Shown here in pieces: positions 40,740-49,944 of a DNA stretch of 64,000 nucleotides. The position numbers were made by a program, and so were the translations under genes. The notes beneath the pieces are model-generated. The model worked only from the letters and a program-made list of their open reading frames with translations, had not been told where the DNA came from and did not search any database. How positions within the stretch are numbered: the stretch's first letter is position 1; every line of letters starts with the position of its first letter. Source of the DNA: Gracilibacillus lacisalsi DSM 19029 (lineage in GTDB: Bacteria > Bacillota > Bacilli > Bacillales > Amphibacillaceae); assembly GCF_000377765.1 (NCBI RefSeq), contig NZ_KB898676.1, positions 1-64,000 of the forward strand, in the 5' to 3' direction.

Positions 40740-41879
40740 ATGACAAAAACAGTTACTTTAATTGCCACAGCAGCGATGGGATTAGAGGCGGTCGTGGCAA
40801 ATGAAGTTCGTCAATTAGGGTATGAGGACGTGACGGTTGAGAATGGTAAAGTTATCTTTGATGCAGATCACCAAGCGATCGCTCGTTGTAATCTTTGGTT
40901 AAGAACAGCAGATCGTGTGAAATTACTGATAGGGGAATTTGAAGCAAAAACCTATGATGAATTGTTTGAAGGGATTAAAGCGTTACCCTGGGAACAATAT
41001 ATTCCGGAAGATGGGAAGTTCCCTGTGACAGGAAAATCACATAAATCAACATTGTATAGTGTTCCAGATTGTCAAGCGATTGTTAAAAAAGCAATTGTTG
41101 AAAAATTAAAACAGAAACATGGAGTTGCAAACTGGTTAGAAGAATCTGGTGCAGAATATAAAATTGAAGCGGCTCTCTTAAAAGACAAAGTAACCGTAAC
41201 ATTAGATACTTCAGGTGCTGGTTTACATAAAAGAGGCTACCGCATAGGACAGGGAGACGCACCATTAAAGGAAACGCTTGCTGCAGCATTAGTACAACTA
41301 ACCAACTGGCGTGTAGATGAACCATTTTATGATTTGTTTTGCGGTTCGGGAACTATTCCAATTGAAGCAGCATTAATCGGGCAAAATATTGCACCTGGTT
41401 TTAACCGATCTTTCGCAGCGGAAGAATGGGAGTTTATCCATTCAGTTGTTTGGGACAGAGCTTTAGAAGAAGCGGAAGATTTAGCGAATTATGATCAACC
41501 ACTCGCAATATATGGATCTGATCTTAATCCGAAAATGGTTGAAATTGCACGAGATAATGCAATGGAAGCTGGACTTGCTGATTTAGTGCAATGGAAGCAA
41601 ATGCAGGCGACGGATTTTCACTCCAATGAAATCGGGGGGTATATTGTCAGTAACCCGCCATATGGTGAGCGAATTGGTGATAAAAAAGAAGTAGAGGAAA
41701 TGTATCAGAAGCTTGGTGAAGTATTGAGAAATTATCCGACATGGAGTATTTACATTCTCACAGCAAACGAAAATTTCGAAGCACTATTCGGCCAAAAAGC
41801 TTCTAAGAAACGAAAACTGTTTAATGCGTTTATCAAAACGGATTATTTTCAGTATTTTGGAAAGAAAATAAAGAAATAA
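40740..41879 (+). CDS. ypsC: THUMP-domain class I rRNA methyltransferase (YpsC/RlmL-type)
   Basis: A 379-residue SAM-dependent RNA methyltransferase. The N-terminal ferredoxin-like/THUMP part (VANEVRQLGYEDVTVENGKV) binds RNA; the C-terminal Rossmann domain has the SAM site FYDLFCGSGTIPIEAALIG and the catalytic NPPY motif in VSNPPYGERIGD, typical of N2-guanine methylation. By family it modifies 23S rRNA (RlmL-like), though the exact base in Bacillus is not something the sequence shows. RBS GGAAGGG. Follows rnpB as in B. subtilis. Confidence 0.9.
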   Translation: MTKTVTLIATAAMGLEAVVANEVRQLGYEDVTVENGKVIFDADHQAIARCNLWLRTADRVKLLIGEFEAKTYDELFEGIKALPWEQYIPEDGKFPVTGKSHKSTLYSVPDCQAIVKKAIVEKLKQKHGVANWLEESGAEYKIEAALLKDKVTVTLDTSGAGLHKRGYRIGQGDAPLKETLAAALVQLTNWRVDEPFYDLFCGSGTIPIEAALIGQNIAPGFNRSFAAEEWEFIHSVVWDRALEEAEDLANYDQPLAIYGSDLNPKMVEIARDNAMEAGLADLVQWKQMQATDFHSNEIGGYIVSNPPYGERIGDKKEVEEMYQKLGEVLRNYPTWSIYILTANENFEALFGQKASKKRKLFNAFIKTDYFQYFGKKIKK

Positions 41880-41948
41880 AAAAGTATACTATCAATGTCA
41901 ACATTATTCTCTTAATCGGAAGAGTCTGCTGATATACCTAATAATACT

Positions 41949-41984
41949 AAACCCGTTTCATGGAATAATTGAAACGGGTTTTTG
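41949..41984 (+). terminator. Terminator after ypsC
   Basis: AAACCCGTTTCA pairs with TGAAACGGGTTT (12 pairs), then TTGG. Confidence 0.88.
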
Positions 41985-42076
41985 GTTATTCATTCATTTA
42001 TCACGGTGCTCTTCAAGTTTCAAATAGCACAAGGCAGCTAAGTGAGGGCAAAAGCCCTACTGAAAATAAACTCACA

Positions 42077-43729
42077 TTATCTTATCAAATTCTCAAAACC
42101 TTCTGAACCTGGTGGGGAATGCTGGATGATATCGATAAATGGTATAGTATAAGCGAATAAAATTAAGGCAATAGTGATACCAATCCACAATTTCCAATTT
42201 TCTAAGTATTGTGGTGTAGGCTCAGCATCTTCAGAAACTTCCGCAATTGGAAAACTTGCTTTTCCTTTAGGTGCTCCGAAAACCATATAGAAGAAAATAT
42301 ATACCATTAATACTATTCCGATAAATAGTATTGTTCCACCAATCGCCTGTGCTAGTTGATAGCCGATCCATGTATCTACTTGTTCAGCACCTGTATAGGT
42401 TGAATATGCTGATCTCCTAGGTGCCCCCAATAAACCGGCAATATGCATAGATCCGGACATGATAAACATTCCCGCACTCCAAACAATCGTTTGAATGATC
42501 CCCAGTGTATTGATTTTCTTCGTTAACTTTCGTCCTGTAAGTGATGGAATTAACCAGTAAGAGATTCCGAAGAAGGTGAGAATAACTGTTGTTCCTACAG
42601 TAAGATGAAAATGGCCCGTCACCCAAATCGTATTATGAATTACTTGGTTCATCTGGTGTGAAGCATTAATAATCCCACCTGTACCTGCAGGAATAAAAGC
42701 AAGCATCCCAACAACTGGAGCAAAGAATCGAACATCTTTCCAAGGTAATGCTTTAATCCATCCAAATAAGCTTGTATAACCTTTACTTCTCCCAGCCATT
42801 TCAAATGTAGCGAACATAGAAAATGCTGTTAATAAAGATGGTATAATAACCATAAACGTTAACACGACTTGAATGAATTTCCATAATGGATCAATTCCTG
42901 GTTCTGTTAACTGATGGTGAAAACCAACAGGAATGGAGAACATTAAAAATAATACGAAAGAAAGTCTGGCTAAAGCATCACTAAAAATTTTACCACCAAT
43001 AATTTTTGGGATAATGGCATACCAGGCCATATATGCTGGTAACAACCAGAAATATACTAATGGATGTCCAAAATACCAGAATAGGGTACGGCTGACCAGA
43101 ACATTTATTGTATCTACCATTCCCAGTGACCATGGGATAAACTGAATTAATACTGTTGCGGCAACCCCCAATGTTGCGATGAACCACAACAACATATTGA
43201 TAACAACCATAAAGGCTAAGAGTGGTGATTTCTCACCTTTATGTGATTTTTTCCAGACTGCTAATTGCCGGAAATTTGTAAAACAAGCAATCCAACTCCC
43301 AACTACTACTAAAGCCAAGCCGATATAAAAAGTTGGAAATGCCTTTAGTGGTGCATAAAAGGTATAAAGTACATTTGCTTTACCAGTAAGAATGGTACTA
43401 GCAGTTAGCAGTGTACCAATCAGCATGGTCCAGAATCCAATCCATGCACTTAATCGTTGCTTATCCGATAGGCCGACAGTTTTACTCATTAGAGCAAATT
43501 GAAAGCCAATGATAAAGAATGTTGTTAAAACGAGTGCAAGAATCACACCGTGTGCTGTTAAAATCTGATAATAGCCAATACCAAAAGGTAAATCAAACGA
43601 TCCAGACCTAACAAAAGTCTGTAACAGCCCCATTAATCCTCCTACTAGTAAAGAGATAAAAGCGACATACATATGGGCCATTACTAAACGTGCTTCTTTT
43701 TGCGGAATTGGTAAATGTTTTTCCATCAT
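42077..43729 (-). CDS. ba3-type cytochrome c oxidase subunit I
   Basis: A 550-residue heme-copper oxidase subunit I of the B (ba3) family, the proton-pumping site of oxygen reduction. About 13 membrane helices; ligands are seen in ILTAHGVILALVL (low-spin heme His), FWYFGHPLVYFWLLPAY (CuB His with cross-linked Tyr), VGFHHQLTEPG (CuB His pair) and the heme pair in HNTIWVTGHFHLTVG. ATG 43729 overlaps the stop of subunit II (ATGA), with GGAGGT nine bases upstream. An alternative oxidase to the caa3/aa3 type, suited to low oxygen by family. Confidence 0.93.
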   Translation of the reverse strand: MMEKHLPIPQKEARLVMAHMYVAFISLLVGGLMGLLQTFVRSGSFDLPFGIGYYQILTAHGVILALVLTTFFIIGFQFALMSKTVGLSDKQRLSAWIGFWTMLIGTLLTASTILTGKANVLYTFYAPLKAFPTFYIGLALVVVGSWIACFTNFRQLAVWKKSHKGEKSPLLAFMVVINMLLWFIATLGVAATVLIQFIPWSLGMVDTINVLVSRTLFWYFGHPLVYFWLLPAYMAWYAIIPKIIGGKIFSDALARLSFVLFLMFSIPVGFHHQLTEPGIDPLWKFIQVVLTFMVIIPSLLTAFSMFATFEMAGRSKGYTSLFGWIKALPWKDVRFFAPVVGMLAFIPAGTGGIINASHQMNQVIHNTIWVTGHFHLTVGTTVILTFFGISYWLIPSLTGRKLTKKINTLGIIQTIVWSAGMFIMSGSMHIAGLLGAPRRSAYSTYTGAEQVDTWIGYQLAQAIGGTILFIGIVLMVYIFFYMVFGAPKGKASFPIAEVSEDAEPTPQYLENWKLWIGITIALILFAYTIPFIDIIQHSPPGSEGFENLIR

Positions 43730-44232
43730 GGTTCGTACACCTCCACTGTGGCAGCCATATAATGATGACCACTGCCGCAATATTCATTACATAACAATGT
43801 ATAAGTTCCCGGTTTTTGCATAATAGTTTCCAGCGTACTTATATGTCCCGGTTCTACCATCATGTTGACATTTGTTCCAGCAATATGAAATCCATGAACA
43901 ACATCAGTTGAAGTAGTTTGAAACAATACTTTTGCACCAACTGGAATTCGAATCGTGTTAACAGCTTTACCGTCTTCGTCTTTCCCTAAATCATAGTAAA
44001 AACCAGAAGATAGTACATTTACGATATACTCATTTTCACCAACCTGACGTAATCCAAGATTTTCTTCTTTGAAGCTCTCATTTTCCTGTACATTTTTCGG
44101 ATCAATTGTATCCATATGACTAGGCGGGTGTACCCCTTTATAAAAAGCTCCTATTGCCAGAATGACTAAAAACAAAATCAGGGATCCAACACCAAAAATT
44201 AACCATATTTTCTCATACTTATGAATATGCAT
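43726..44232 (-). CDS. ba3-type cytochrome c oxidase subunit II (CuA)
   Basis: A 168-residue single-helix protein with an outside cupredoxin domain holding the binuclear CuA centre: H113, C148, E150, C152, H156 and M159 (LCNEYCGSGHHYM) are all present. Only one N-terminal helix, as in Thermus-type ba3, with the missing helix supplied by the IIa subunit encoded just upstream. ATG 44232 follows GAGGAGG; the longer in-frame reading has no such site. It receives electrons from cytochrome c, possibly the QcrC heme domain. Confidence 0.93.
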   Translation of the reverse strand: MHIHKYEKIWLIFGVGSLILFLVILAIGAFYKGVHPPSHMDTIDPKNVQENESFKEENLGLRQVGENEYIVNVLSSGFYYDLGKDEDGKAVNTIRIPVGAKVLFQTTSTDVVHGFHIAGTNVNMMVEPGHISTLETIMQKPGTYTLLCNEYCGSGHHYMAATVEVYEP

Positions 44233-44245
44233 CTTCAAAACCTCC

Positions 44246-44398
44246 TCAACGACTAATAAATATTCCAAAAACAATAAACCAGCTAATTAGAATAAAAGCC
44301 CCTAATAATAGAACAGAAATCAATGCTCCTTTTAACGTGTTATCTTGTTTTGGATTCACCATTTTTTCTCTTACTGTGTTATCTTGTTCTGGCTTCAT
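44246..44398 (-). CDS. Cytochrome c oxidase subunit IIa
   Basis: Fifty residues: a hydrophilic N-terminus and one membrane helix (GALISVLLLGAFILISWFIVFGIFI), the profile of CoxIIA of ba3 oxidases. The N-terminal half is a tandem duplication, PEQDNTVREKMVN then PKQDNTLKG, also visible in the DNA (AACACAGTAAGAG / AACACGTTAAAAG). ATG 44398 follows AAGGAGGAACAAAT. First gene of the oxidase operon. Confidence 0.85.
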   Translation of the reverse strand: MKPEQDNTVREKMVNPKQDNTLKGALISVLLLGAFILISWFIVFGIFISR

Positions 44399-44799
44399 AT
44401 ATTTGTTCCTCCTTCCCAAGAGACTTTCTATACTATTTATAATACTAAATAAATTCAGCAAAAACGTTGATGTATCAAGGTTTTCACAAAATAGTCACGG
44501 GTTGTGGCAACTCAAATCAGCTGTGTTTTATGAACATTTATGTTAAAAAAGTATGTGTCGATTATGTGAAGATAATAGAAAATAAAGGAATAGAGAAGAG
44601 GGTGATTATCCAAATAAAGGAAGGGTGAATGCGTGTCTGAACTAGTAAACGAAACTCTTTAACTTATATCAATCTATCTATGCATTACTTATTAGAAGTG
44701 AAAAGAACACTAGACTTCTCATCTAAAAAAATCTATACTAGCGATATAAACAATTTTGTATTCAAGATAAAAAGTTTTTACATGAGTGAGGGATTTCTA
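44399..44799. other. Divergent non-coding region between the oxidase operon and the DUF6123 gene
   Basis: It must hold the promoters of both directions. AT-rich -10-like strings occur (for example TATTAT on the minus strand near 44440), but no pair of boxes is convincing. Open frames reading through from 44680 lack a ribosome binding site. Confidence 0.4.
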
Positions 44800-45075
44800 G
44801 TGAAAGACAGTGAAATATTGGCATATTTCTTAGAAAATTTGTGGTCGAAAGGATTTAAGTTAACTGATGAAGAAGTTAGCTTCATATATTTTGGGCAAAA
44901 ATTCACGAATACTTCTGTAGAGCATGTCAAGCTAGCATTATCATTTACATTACAGCTACAAATGTCATTTGACAGAAGTTTTTATATCAGTTTACTTGAG
45001 TTATTTAGCCGACATAACATTCAAAATAAAAAAGAAGCCATCTTGCTTTTAACACAAAACGGCTTAATGAAATAG
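44800..45075 (+). CDS. DUF6123-type small protein
   Basis: A 91-residue helical protein. The segment NLWSKGFKLTDEEVSFIYFG followed by QKFTNTSVEHVKLALSFTL and FYISLLELFSRHNIQNKKEA resembles a small conserved Bacillaceae family (annotated DUF6123, from memory). GTG 44800 is seven bases after GTGAGGG and gives that family's length of about 90 residues; the longer reading from 44680 has no ribosome binding site. No function is known and no motif is visible. Confidence 0.65.
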   Translation: MKDSEILAYFLENLWSKGFKLTDEEVSFIYFGQKFTNTSVEHVKLALSFTLQLQMSFDRSFYISLLELFSRHNIQNKKEAILLLTQNGLMK

Positions 45076-45468
45076 TTAGTTATTCAATTTTAGAGCTTTT
45101 CGGGCTAATTCATCTGCGTGCTTATTCTGTTTCTCAGGAATCCATTTCATAAAGAAATAGGGAAAAGAACTTGATAAGTGATTAATCTGATTTAAGTATG
45201 ACTGAAAAACATCTTTTTTTACATAATTTCTTTCGATGGCATCAACTACTACTTTTGCATCTGATCTACAGGAAATGATCTCATCCGGAAAGCGCTCCTT
45301 ACATAACTCCAACGCTTTGATAACTGCTATAAATTCTGCTTCATGGTTGGAGAATTCTCCAATAAATAGACATTCCTCCAATTGCAATTGTCCAGTTTTG
45401 ATATAAATGCCAATACCACTTGGACCTGGATTTCCTTGGCTGGCAGCATCTGTATAGACTTCGATCAT
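45076..45468 (-). CDS. ypdQ: Ribonuclease HI-like protein (YpdQ-type)
   Basis: A 130-residue RNase H fold protein that should cut RNA in RNA-DNA hybrids. The four acidic residues are in place: Asp in VYTDAASQGNPG, Glu in SNHEAEFIAVIKALEL, Asp in SCRSDAKVVVDAI, Asp in KHADELARKAL. The basic handle loop of E. coli RNase HI is missing, as in other short Gram-positive forms. ATG 45468 follows AGGGGT by six bases. The 3' end touches the end of the convergent DUF6123 gene. Confidence 0.87.
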   Translation of the reverse strand: MIEVYTDAASQGNPGPSGIGIYIKTGQLQLEECLFIGEFSNHEAEFIAVIKALELCKERFPDEIISCRSDAKVVVDAIERNYVKKDVFQSYLNQINHLSSSFPYFFMKWIPEKQNKHADELARKALKLNN

Positions 45469-45490
45469 TATCATACCCCTAACATTTATT

Positions 45491-46177
45491 TCATTTATGT
45501 TCAATCTTAGGCTTTATTTTTTTGGCTAGATATAAGAACGGTGTATCTAGTGCAGATACCACAAATTTAATGATATAAGTTGTAAATAAAATACTAAGCC
45601 AAGTATTCCATTCATGGACATCATAAAATGCGATCGAACAGAAAATAAGTGTGTCAATAAACTGACTGATCATCGTGCTGCCGTTATTGCGGATCCATAG
45701 ATACTTGTTGGACGGTAATAATTGCTTAATCTTACCATAAATCCAAACATCAATATATTGACTAACAACATAGGCCAGCATACTTCCAATAGCAATGTTC
45801 GGAATCAGTTCAAAGATGGTTTCCAGCGCACCTTGTGCAAAATCATCCGCATGTGGGGTAAACCGCAAGACAAATTGCATTACAATTGTCATAATCAGCA
45901 GGGAAGAGAACCCCATCCATACAGCTTTTTTCGCCTCTTTCTTACCATGATTTTCATTTAATATATCTGTAGCTAAAAATACCGTTCCATACGTGATATT
46001 ACCAAGTGTAGCTACTAAACCGAGCATCTCTACTGTTTTTAATACTTGAATATTAGCGATTACAGTAGACATTCCGATCCACACAAATAAACCGGCTTTT
46101 CCAAACATTCGATACATCAATAATAATAACGCAAAATTAAGAATAGCAAATAAAATCCATAATAATTCGTTTGCCAA
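45491..46177 (-). CDS. ypdP: Queuosine-precursor transporter (VUT/YhhQ family)
   Basis: A 228-residue membrane protein with six helices and the family motifs TYGTVFLATDILNENHGKKEAKKAVWMGF and NNGSTMISQFIDTLIFCSIAF. E. coli YhhQ of this family imports preQ0/preQ1 for queuosine in tRNA. It lies next to the RNase HI-like gene, as ypdP does beside ypdQ in B. subtilis. No preQ1 riboswitch is visible upstream. Confidence 0.88.
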   Translation of the reverse strand: MANELLWILFAILNFALLLLMYRMFGKAGLFVWIGMSTVIANIQVLKTVEMLGLVATLGNITYGTVFLATDILNENHGKKEAKKAVWMGFSSLLIMTIVMQFVLRFTPHADDFAQGALETIFELIPNIAIGSMLAYVVSQYIDVWIYGKIKQLLPSNKYLWIRNNGSTMISQFIDTLIFCSIAFYDVHEWNTWLSILFTTYIIKFVVSALDTPFLYLAKKIKPKIEHK

Positions 46178-46251
46178 TATTTATTCCTGCCTTTCTTCAT
46201 TAAATTCTTTTCAGTCAATAAATAAAATTACCATAGTTTCAGGATTTATGT

Positions 46252-46322
46252 AAGAAAAGCGCAAAGCGACCGTTTAGAAACGTAGGACTTAAGGATTAAC
46301 TGAGATATAGGATCACGGTGAG
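46252..46322. repeat. Dispersed repeat R3, truncated copy
   Basis: AAGAAAAGCGCAAAGCGACC, AGAAACGTAG and TGAGATATAGGATCAC align with the first half of the repeat at 40511; the second half and closing inverted end are missing. Confidence 0.65.
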
Positions 46323-46348
46323 TTTACTTTATTTACGAATAAATATAA

Positions 46349-46373
46349 AAGGCGATGATTCAATCATCGCCTT
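46349..46373 (-). terminator. Terminator of the cold-shock gene
   Basis: AAGGCGATGA and TCATCGCCTT pair around TTCAA; the minus strand continues into TTTATATTTATT. Confidence 0.8.
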
Positions 46374-46385
46374 GTTCATTTTCAT

Positions 46386-46586
46386 TTATTTTTTTTCAAC
46401 ATTAGCAGCTTGTGGGCCTCTTTCACCTTCAACAATTTCAAAAGATACTTCTTGACCTTCTTCTAGTGTTTTGAAACCTTCTTGTTGAATAGCGGAGTAA
46501 TGTACAAATACATCATTTCCTTCTTCCAACTGAATAAATCCATAGCCTTTCTCTGCGTTAAACCATTTTACTACACCGTTTTCCAT
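46386..46586 (-). CDS. Cold-shock protein (CspA family)
   Basis: A 66-residue single cold-shock domain acting as RNA/ssDNA chaperone. RNP1 (KGYGFIQ) and RNP2 (DVFVHY) are intact, with [10 protein letters not shown] and the basic/acidic balance of a CspB/CspD-type protein. ATG 46586 follows AGGAGGAAAGATAAC. The open frame extends 48 codons upstream through the leader but that part lacks homology and lies within the transcribed 5' leader. Confidence 0.95.
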   Translation of the reverse strand: MENGVVKWFNAEKGYGFIQLEEGNDVFVHYSAIQQEGFKTLEEGQEVSFEIVEGERGPQAANVEKK

Positions 46587-46745
46587 GTTATCTTTCCTCC
46601 TAAAACCTTTCACGCAAAAACGTGTTAATACAAACAAGATGGCGGATAATGAAAAAGGTAGCAACCATAGAAGTATAGGATCACCATTCCATTTACTTCT
46701 ATAGAAGCTACCTGATAATAATGAACCCAAACATCTTCTTTGCTT
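46587..46745 (-). promoter_or_regulatory. Structured 5' leader of the cold-shock gene
   Basis: About 159 transcribed, untranslated bases lie between the promoter and ATG. A nested hairpin at 46713-46656 (AGGTAGC/GCTACCT outside, AGAAGTA/TACTTCT inside) and a second small one near the ribosome binding site (CACG/CGTG) suggest the temperature-sensitive leader typical of csp mRNAs. Confidence 0.6.
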
Positions 46746-46751
46746 GTTACT

Positions 46752-46780
46752 ACTATAGCTTATTTTACCAAATACGTCAA
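46752..46780 (-). promoter_or_regulatory. SigA-type promoter of the cold-shock gene
   Basis: On the minus strand TTGACG (46780-46775), 17-base spacer, TATAGT (46757-46752). Confidence 0.75.
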
Positions 46781-46885
46781 GATATTCATATGAGATAAAT
46801 CCTTTGTTTACAAGGAGTAAAACCTTTTCATTTTGAAATGAACATGATATTGTAATAACAGAATTTTAGTGTAGAGGTGTTACGA

Positions 46886-47737
46886 TTGACAATACTAATT
46901 GGCTTAACAGGATGGGGAGATCATCCCACACTTTACGATCATGCAAAGGATAGGCAATATAAATTAACTGCTTACAGTTCACATTTTCCTGTTGTTGAAG
47001 TTGACAGCTCTTTTTATGCGATCCAATCTACCGAAAATTATCACAAATGGGTGAGTGAAACACCTGAAACGTTTTCTTTTGTTATTAAAGCGTATCAAGG
47101 TTTAACAGGTCATGATCGCAAACATTTAACCAATCGTGAAGCAAAGGAATTGGTGGATGCTTTTATCAGTTCTATTCAACCAGTAATAGCTGCTAACAAA
47201 TTAAATACGGTATTATTTCAATTTCCACCATGGTTTGACCTAAAACAACGGAACATAAAGAAAATTAGAAAGATTAAACAATGGATGGGCGATATTCCAA
47301 TAGCGATTGAATTCAGAAATCGAACTTGGTTTGATGATCATCAACCAGAAACATTGGCATTTTTAAAAGACATAGGGGTAACACACGTCATATGTGATGA
47401 ACCTCAAGCAGGAGAAGGATCTGTCCCGACCGTTTTAGAGACAACAAATGACCGCGTATTAATCCGATTCCATGGAAGAAATATTCATGGATGGAATAAT
47501 CACGGTCAAGAAAATTGGAGGGAGGTTCGCTTTTTATATCGTTATAATCAAACAGAATTACAGGAGTGGGTGAAACGCATACATGAATTAAATAAACAAG
47601 CAAAAGAAATAACGATATTATTTAATAATAATTCAGGTGGAGATGCCGCTGATAATGCTAAACAATTATTGGATTTACTCGATATAACGTATCAAGGATT
47701 ACATCCTAAACAGATCGACTTTTTTGATTTAATCTAG
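46886..47737 (+). CDS. DUF72 (YecE/YunF-type) TIM-barrel protein
   Basis: A 283-residue DUF72 protein: ILIGLTGWGDHPTLY, FPVVEVDSSFYAIQ, FSFVIKAYQGLTGHDR, VLFQFPPWF, IEFRNRTWF and IRFHGRNIHGWN are the conserved blocks. The fold is a TIM barrel; reaction unknown, with hints of nucleic-acid or DNA-repair links in other bacteria. TTG 46886 is preferred: AGAGGTG lies seven bases before it, while GTG 46877 overlaps that site. The last bases overlap the end of the convergent NlpC gene by nine. Confidence 0.88.
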   Translation: MTILIGLTGWGDHPTLYDHAKDRQYKLTAYSSHFPVVEVDSSFYAIQSTENYHKWVSETPETFSFVIKAYQGLTGHDRKHLTNREAKELVDAFISSIQPVIAANKLNTVLFQFPPWFDLKQRNIKKIRKIKQWMGDIPIAIEFRNRTWFDDHQPETLAFLKDIGVTHVICDEPQAGEGSVPTVLETTNDRVLIRFHGRNIHGWNNHGQENWREVRFLYRYNQTELQEWVKRIHELNKQAKEITILFNNNSGGDAADNAKQLLDLLDITYQGLHPKQIDFFDLI

Positions 47738-48799
47738 TATGACTCGTTTCGCTCCTAAGTATCTTTCTGACCAATAACTCATACTTAACTCACTAATATC
47801 TACACCGTTAGATTCACTGGCATGAATAAATTTATCATCGCCCAAATAAATACCAGCATGGGATGGACCTGGTTTATATGTTTCAAAAAATACAATATCT
47901 CCCACGGACGGTTGTTCAACTTGCTTGGTTGCATTCCATATTTCACTCACAGTCCGTGGGAGGCTTGCTCCTAGTTGATTAAATACGTACTGTAAATAAC
48001 CACTGCAGTCAAACCCTGAAGTAGATGTGCCGCCCCACCGGTATGGTGTGCCAAGATGATCTTTCGCACTGGAAATGATTTGACTGACGCTTACGGATGA
48101 TGCAGAAGATGACGTATTTTCTTCCGGTACAGAACCTTCTTGATCAGCTGCTTCCGAACCTTGATTAGTCGTGTTGGCTGATTCCGCGGAATCCTGTTCG
48201 GTTTGTTCTACTTCCACTGATGCTATTTGTGGCGTTTCAGCTTTCTCTTCGTGTATCTCTGCTTCAACATGGTGGATTTCCATTCCTGTATCCTGTTTAT
48301 AAGCTTTTACTGCCTCGTTTGATTTTTCACCATATATACCATCTATATCCTCGCGATAGTAACCAAAATAAAATAGAGCTTCCTGCACCTCTTTAACATC
48401 ATCTCCACGATCACCAATAGAAAATATAAGTTCATGTTCTTCTAATATGTCTTCATAATAAGCTTCTTCCTTGTTTATGATGGTTTTTATAGTATCTTGA
48501 TCCGCTTTACCACTCTGGTCCATTAAATGATCTTCTTGGAATTTCTTTAATGCATATTCTGTCAAAACACCAAACTCTCCATCAATAGAAGAATCATAGT
48601 ACGATAATCTTTGTAATTTATGTTGCAATACCCGAACCGATTCATGCTGCATCCCGTATTTCAGCACGTTCGATTGCTCTAATATCTCGTTCTGCATCAT
48701 AGGATAGGCATCGACATAAAAAGAAAAAGGCTGGCTAAATGCAAAGCTGTAAGCGACGGAGTGTTTTACTACTCGTGATATTTGATCTTGTAACAACAT
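47729..48799 (-). CDS. NlpC/P60 peptidoglycan hydrolase with two peptidoglycan-binding domains
   Basis: A 356-residue protein: two PG_binding_1 repeats (QHESVRVLQHKLQRLSYYD ... FGVLTEYALKKFQEDH and DDVKEVQEALFYFGYY ... YGEKSNEAVKAYKQD), a Ser/Thr/Glu-rich linker, and a C-terminal NlpC/P60 gamma-D-Glu-meso-DAP endopeptidase with Cys in GFDCSGYLQYVF and His in PSHAGIYLG. The N-terminus is odd: only a weak, aromatic-rich hydrophobic stretch rather than a clear signal peptide. ATG 48799 follows TAAGGGGTGG. Divergent from thyA. Confidence 0.87.
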   Translation of the reverse strand: MLLQDQISRVVKHSVAYSFAFSQPFSFYVDAYPMMQNEILEQSNVLKYGMQHESVRVLQHKLQRLSYYDSSIDGEFGVLTEYALKKFQEDHLMDQSGKADQDTIKTIINKEEAYYEDILEEHELIFSIGDRGDDVKEVQEALFYFGYYREDIDGIYGEKSNEAVKAYKQDTGMEIHHVEAEIHEEKAETPQIASVEVEQTEQDSAESANTTNQGSEAADQEGSVPEENTSSSASSVSVSQIISSAKDHLGTPYRWGGTSTSGFDCSGYLQYVFNQLGASLPRTVSEIWNATKQVEQPSVGDIVFFETYKPGPSHAGIYLGDDKFIHASESNGVDISELSMSYWSERYLGAKRVILD

Positions 48800-48976
48800 A
48801 AAACCACCCCTTACGAAATAATTACTTACAGAAAAATTTATGTTAAAATGGGGAAAATATGATCTTAAGTTAACTTTGTTACGTATTTGTAATAAAGTGA
48901 GACTTCCATCAGTAGGATTGACCCTAATATGATGGGTAACGCTGTAGTAAATGATGGCGAGGAAGGAAGATGAAAG

Positions 48977-49930
48977 ATGTCTATAAGTGAGCAAAACTAT
49001 TTAGATTTATGCAGAAAAGTACTTGCGGAAGGGACAAAGAAAGATGATCGCACCAACACTGGTACGCTATCGATATTTGGGCATCAAATGCGCTTTGACT
49101 TACAAGAAGGATTTCCGTTACTAACAACTAAAAAAGTGCCTTTTCGTTTAATTGTTAGTGAGTTATTGTGGTTTATTAAAGGGGATACGAATATTCGTTA
49201 CCTTTTAAAGCATAATAACAATATTTGGAACGAATGGGCTTTTAAAAATTGGGTGGAAAGCGATGAGTACGATGGACCTGATATGACAGATTTTGGTCAT
49301 CGTTCACTACAGGATTCCGAGTTCAAAAAAACATATGATCAGCAAATGGACATATTTAAAGCTAACATTTTAGAAGATGATACTTTTGCAAGCAAATTTG
49401 GGGATTTAGGCTCGGTATATGGAAAGCAATGGCGAGCTTGGAAAACGTCACAAACAGAAACAATTGATCAACTAAAAGATGTGATCGAAGCCATTAAACA
49501 TAATCCATACTCGAGGAGACATATTGTTTCGGCATGGAATCCAGAAGATGTTCCAAGTATGGCACTACCGCCATGTCACACCCTTTTTCAATTTTATGTA
49601 GCAGATGGTAAATTAAGCTGTCAGTTGTATCAACGAAGTGGTGATATCTTTTTAGGTGTACCGTTTAATATTGCTAGTTATGCGTTGCTCACCGTATTAG
49701 TTGCTAATGAATGTGGCTTAGAGCCAGGGGAATTTATTCATACATTCGGTGATGCACATATTTATGCCAATCATCTTGAACAGGTAAAAACACAATTAGA
49801 ACGCGAGCCAAGAGCATTACCAACGATTTCTATCAATGAAGGTGTTTCCCTCTTTGATATCGAACTCGAAGACATTAAGCTAGAAAATTATCAACCACAT
49901 CCTGCTATAAAAGCACCAGTCGCAGTATAA
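48977..49930 (+). CDS. thyA: Thymidylate synthase
   Basis: Methylates dUMP to dTMP with methylene-THF. Catalytic Cys200 is in [10 protein letters not shown]; also [12 protein letters not shown] (phosphate Arg), [19 protein letters not shown] and [10 protein letters not shown]. At 317 residues it has the ~50-residue insertion ([19 protein letters not shown]) of the long Gram-positive forms, not the short 264-residue ThyB form. dfrA follows after 14 bases, giving the classic thyA-dfrA operon that regenerates THF. Confidence 0.96.
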   Translation: MSISEQNYLDLCRKVLAEGTKKDDRTNTGTLSIFGHQMRFDLQEGFPLLTTKKVPFRLIVSELLWFIKGDTNIRYLLKHNNNIWNEWAFKNWVESDEYDGPDMTDFGHRSLQDSEFKKTYDQQMDIFKANILEDDTFASKFGDLGSVYGKQWRAWKTSQTETIDQLKDVIEAIKHNPYSRRHIVSAWNPEDVPSMALPPCHTLFQFYVADGKLSCQLYQRSGDIFLGVPFNIASYALLTVLVANECGLEPGEFIHTFGDAHIYANHLEQVKTQLEREPRALPTISINEGVSLFDIELEDIKLENYQPHPAIKAPVAV

Positions 49931-49944
49931 AAGGAGGAGCAAAA

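Noticed and set aside
46587-46730. 48-residue N-terminal extension of the cold-shock protein
   Set aside because: It translates the structured 5' leader. The cold-shock domain starts at its own ATG with a strong ribosome binding site.
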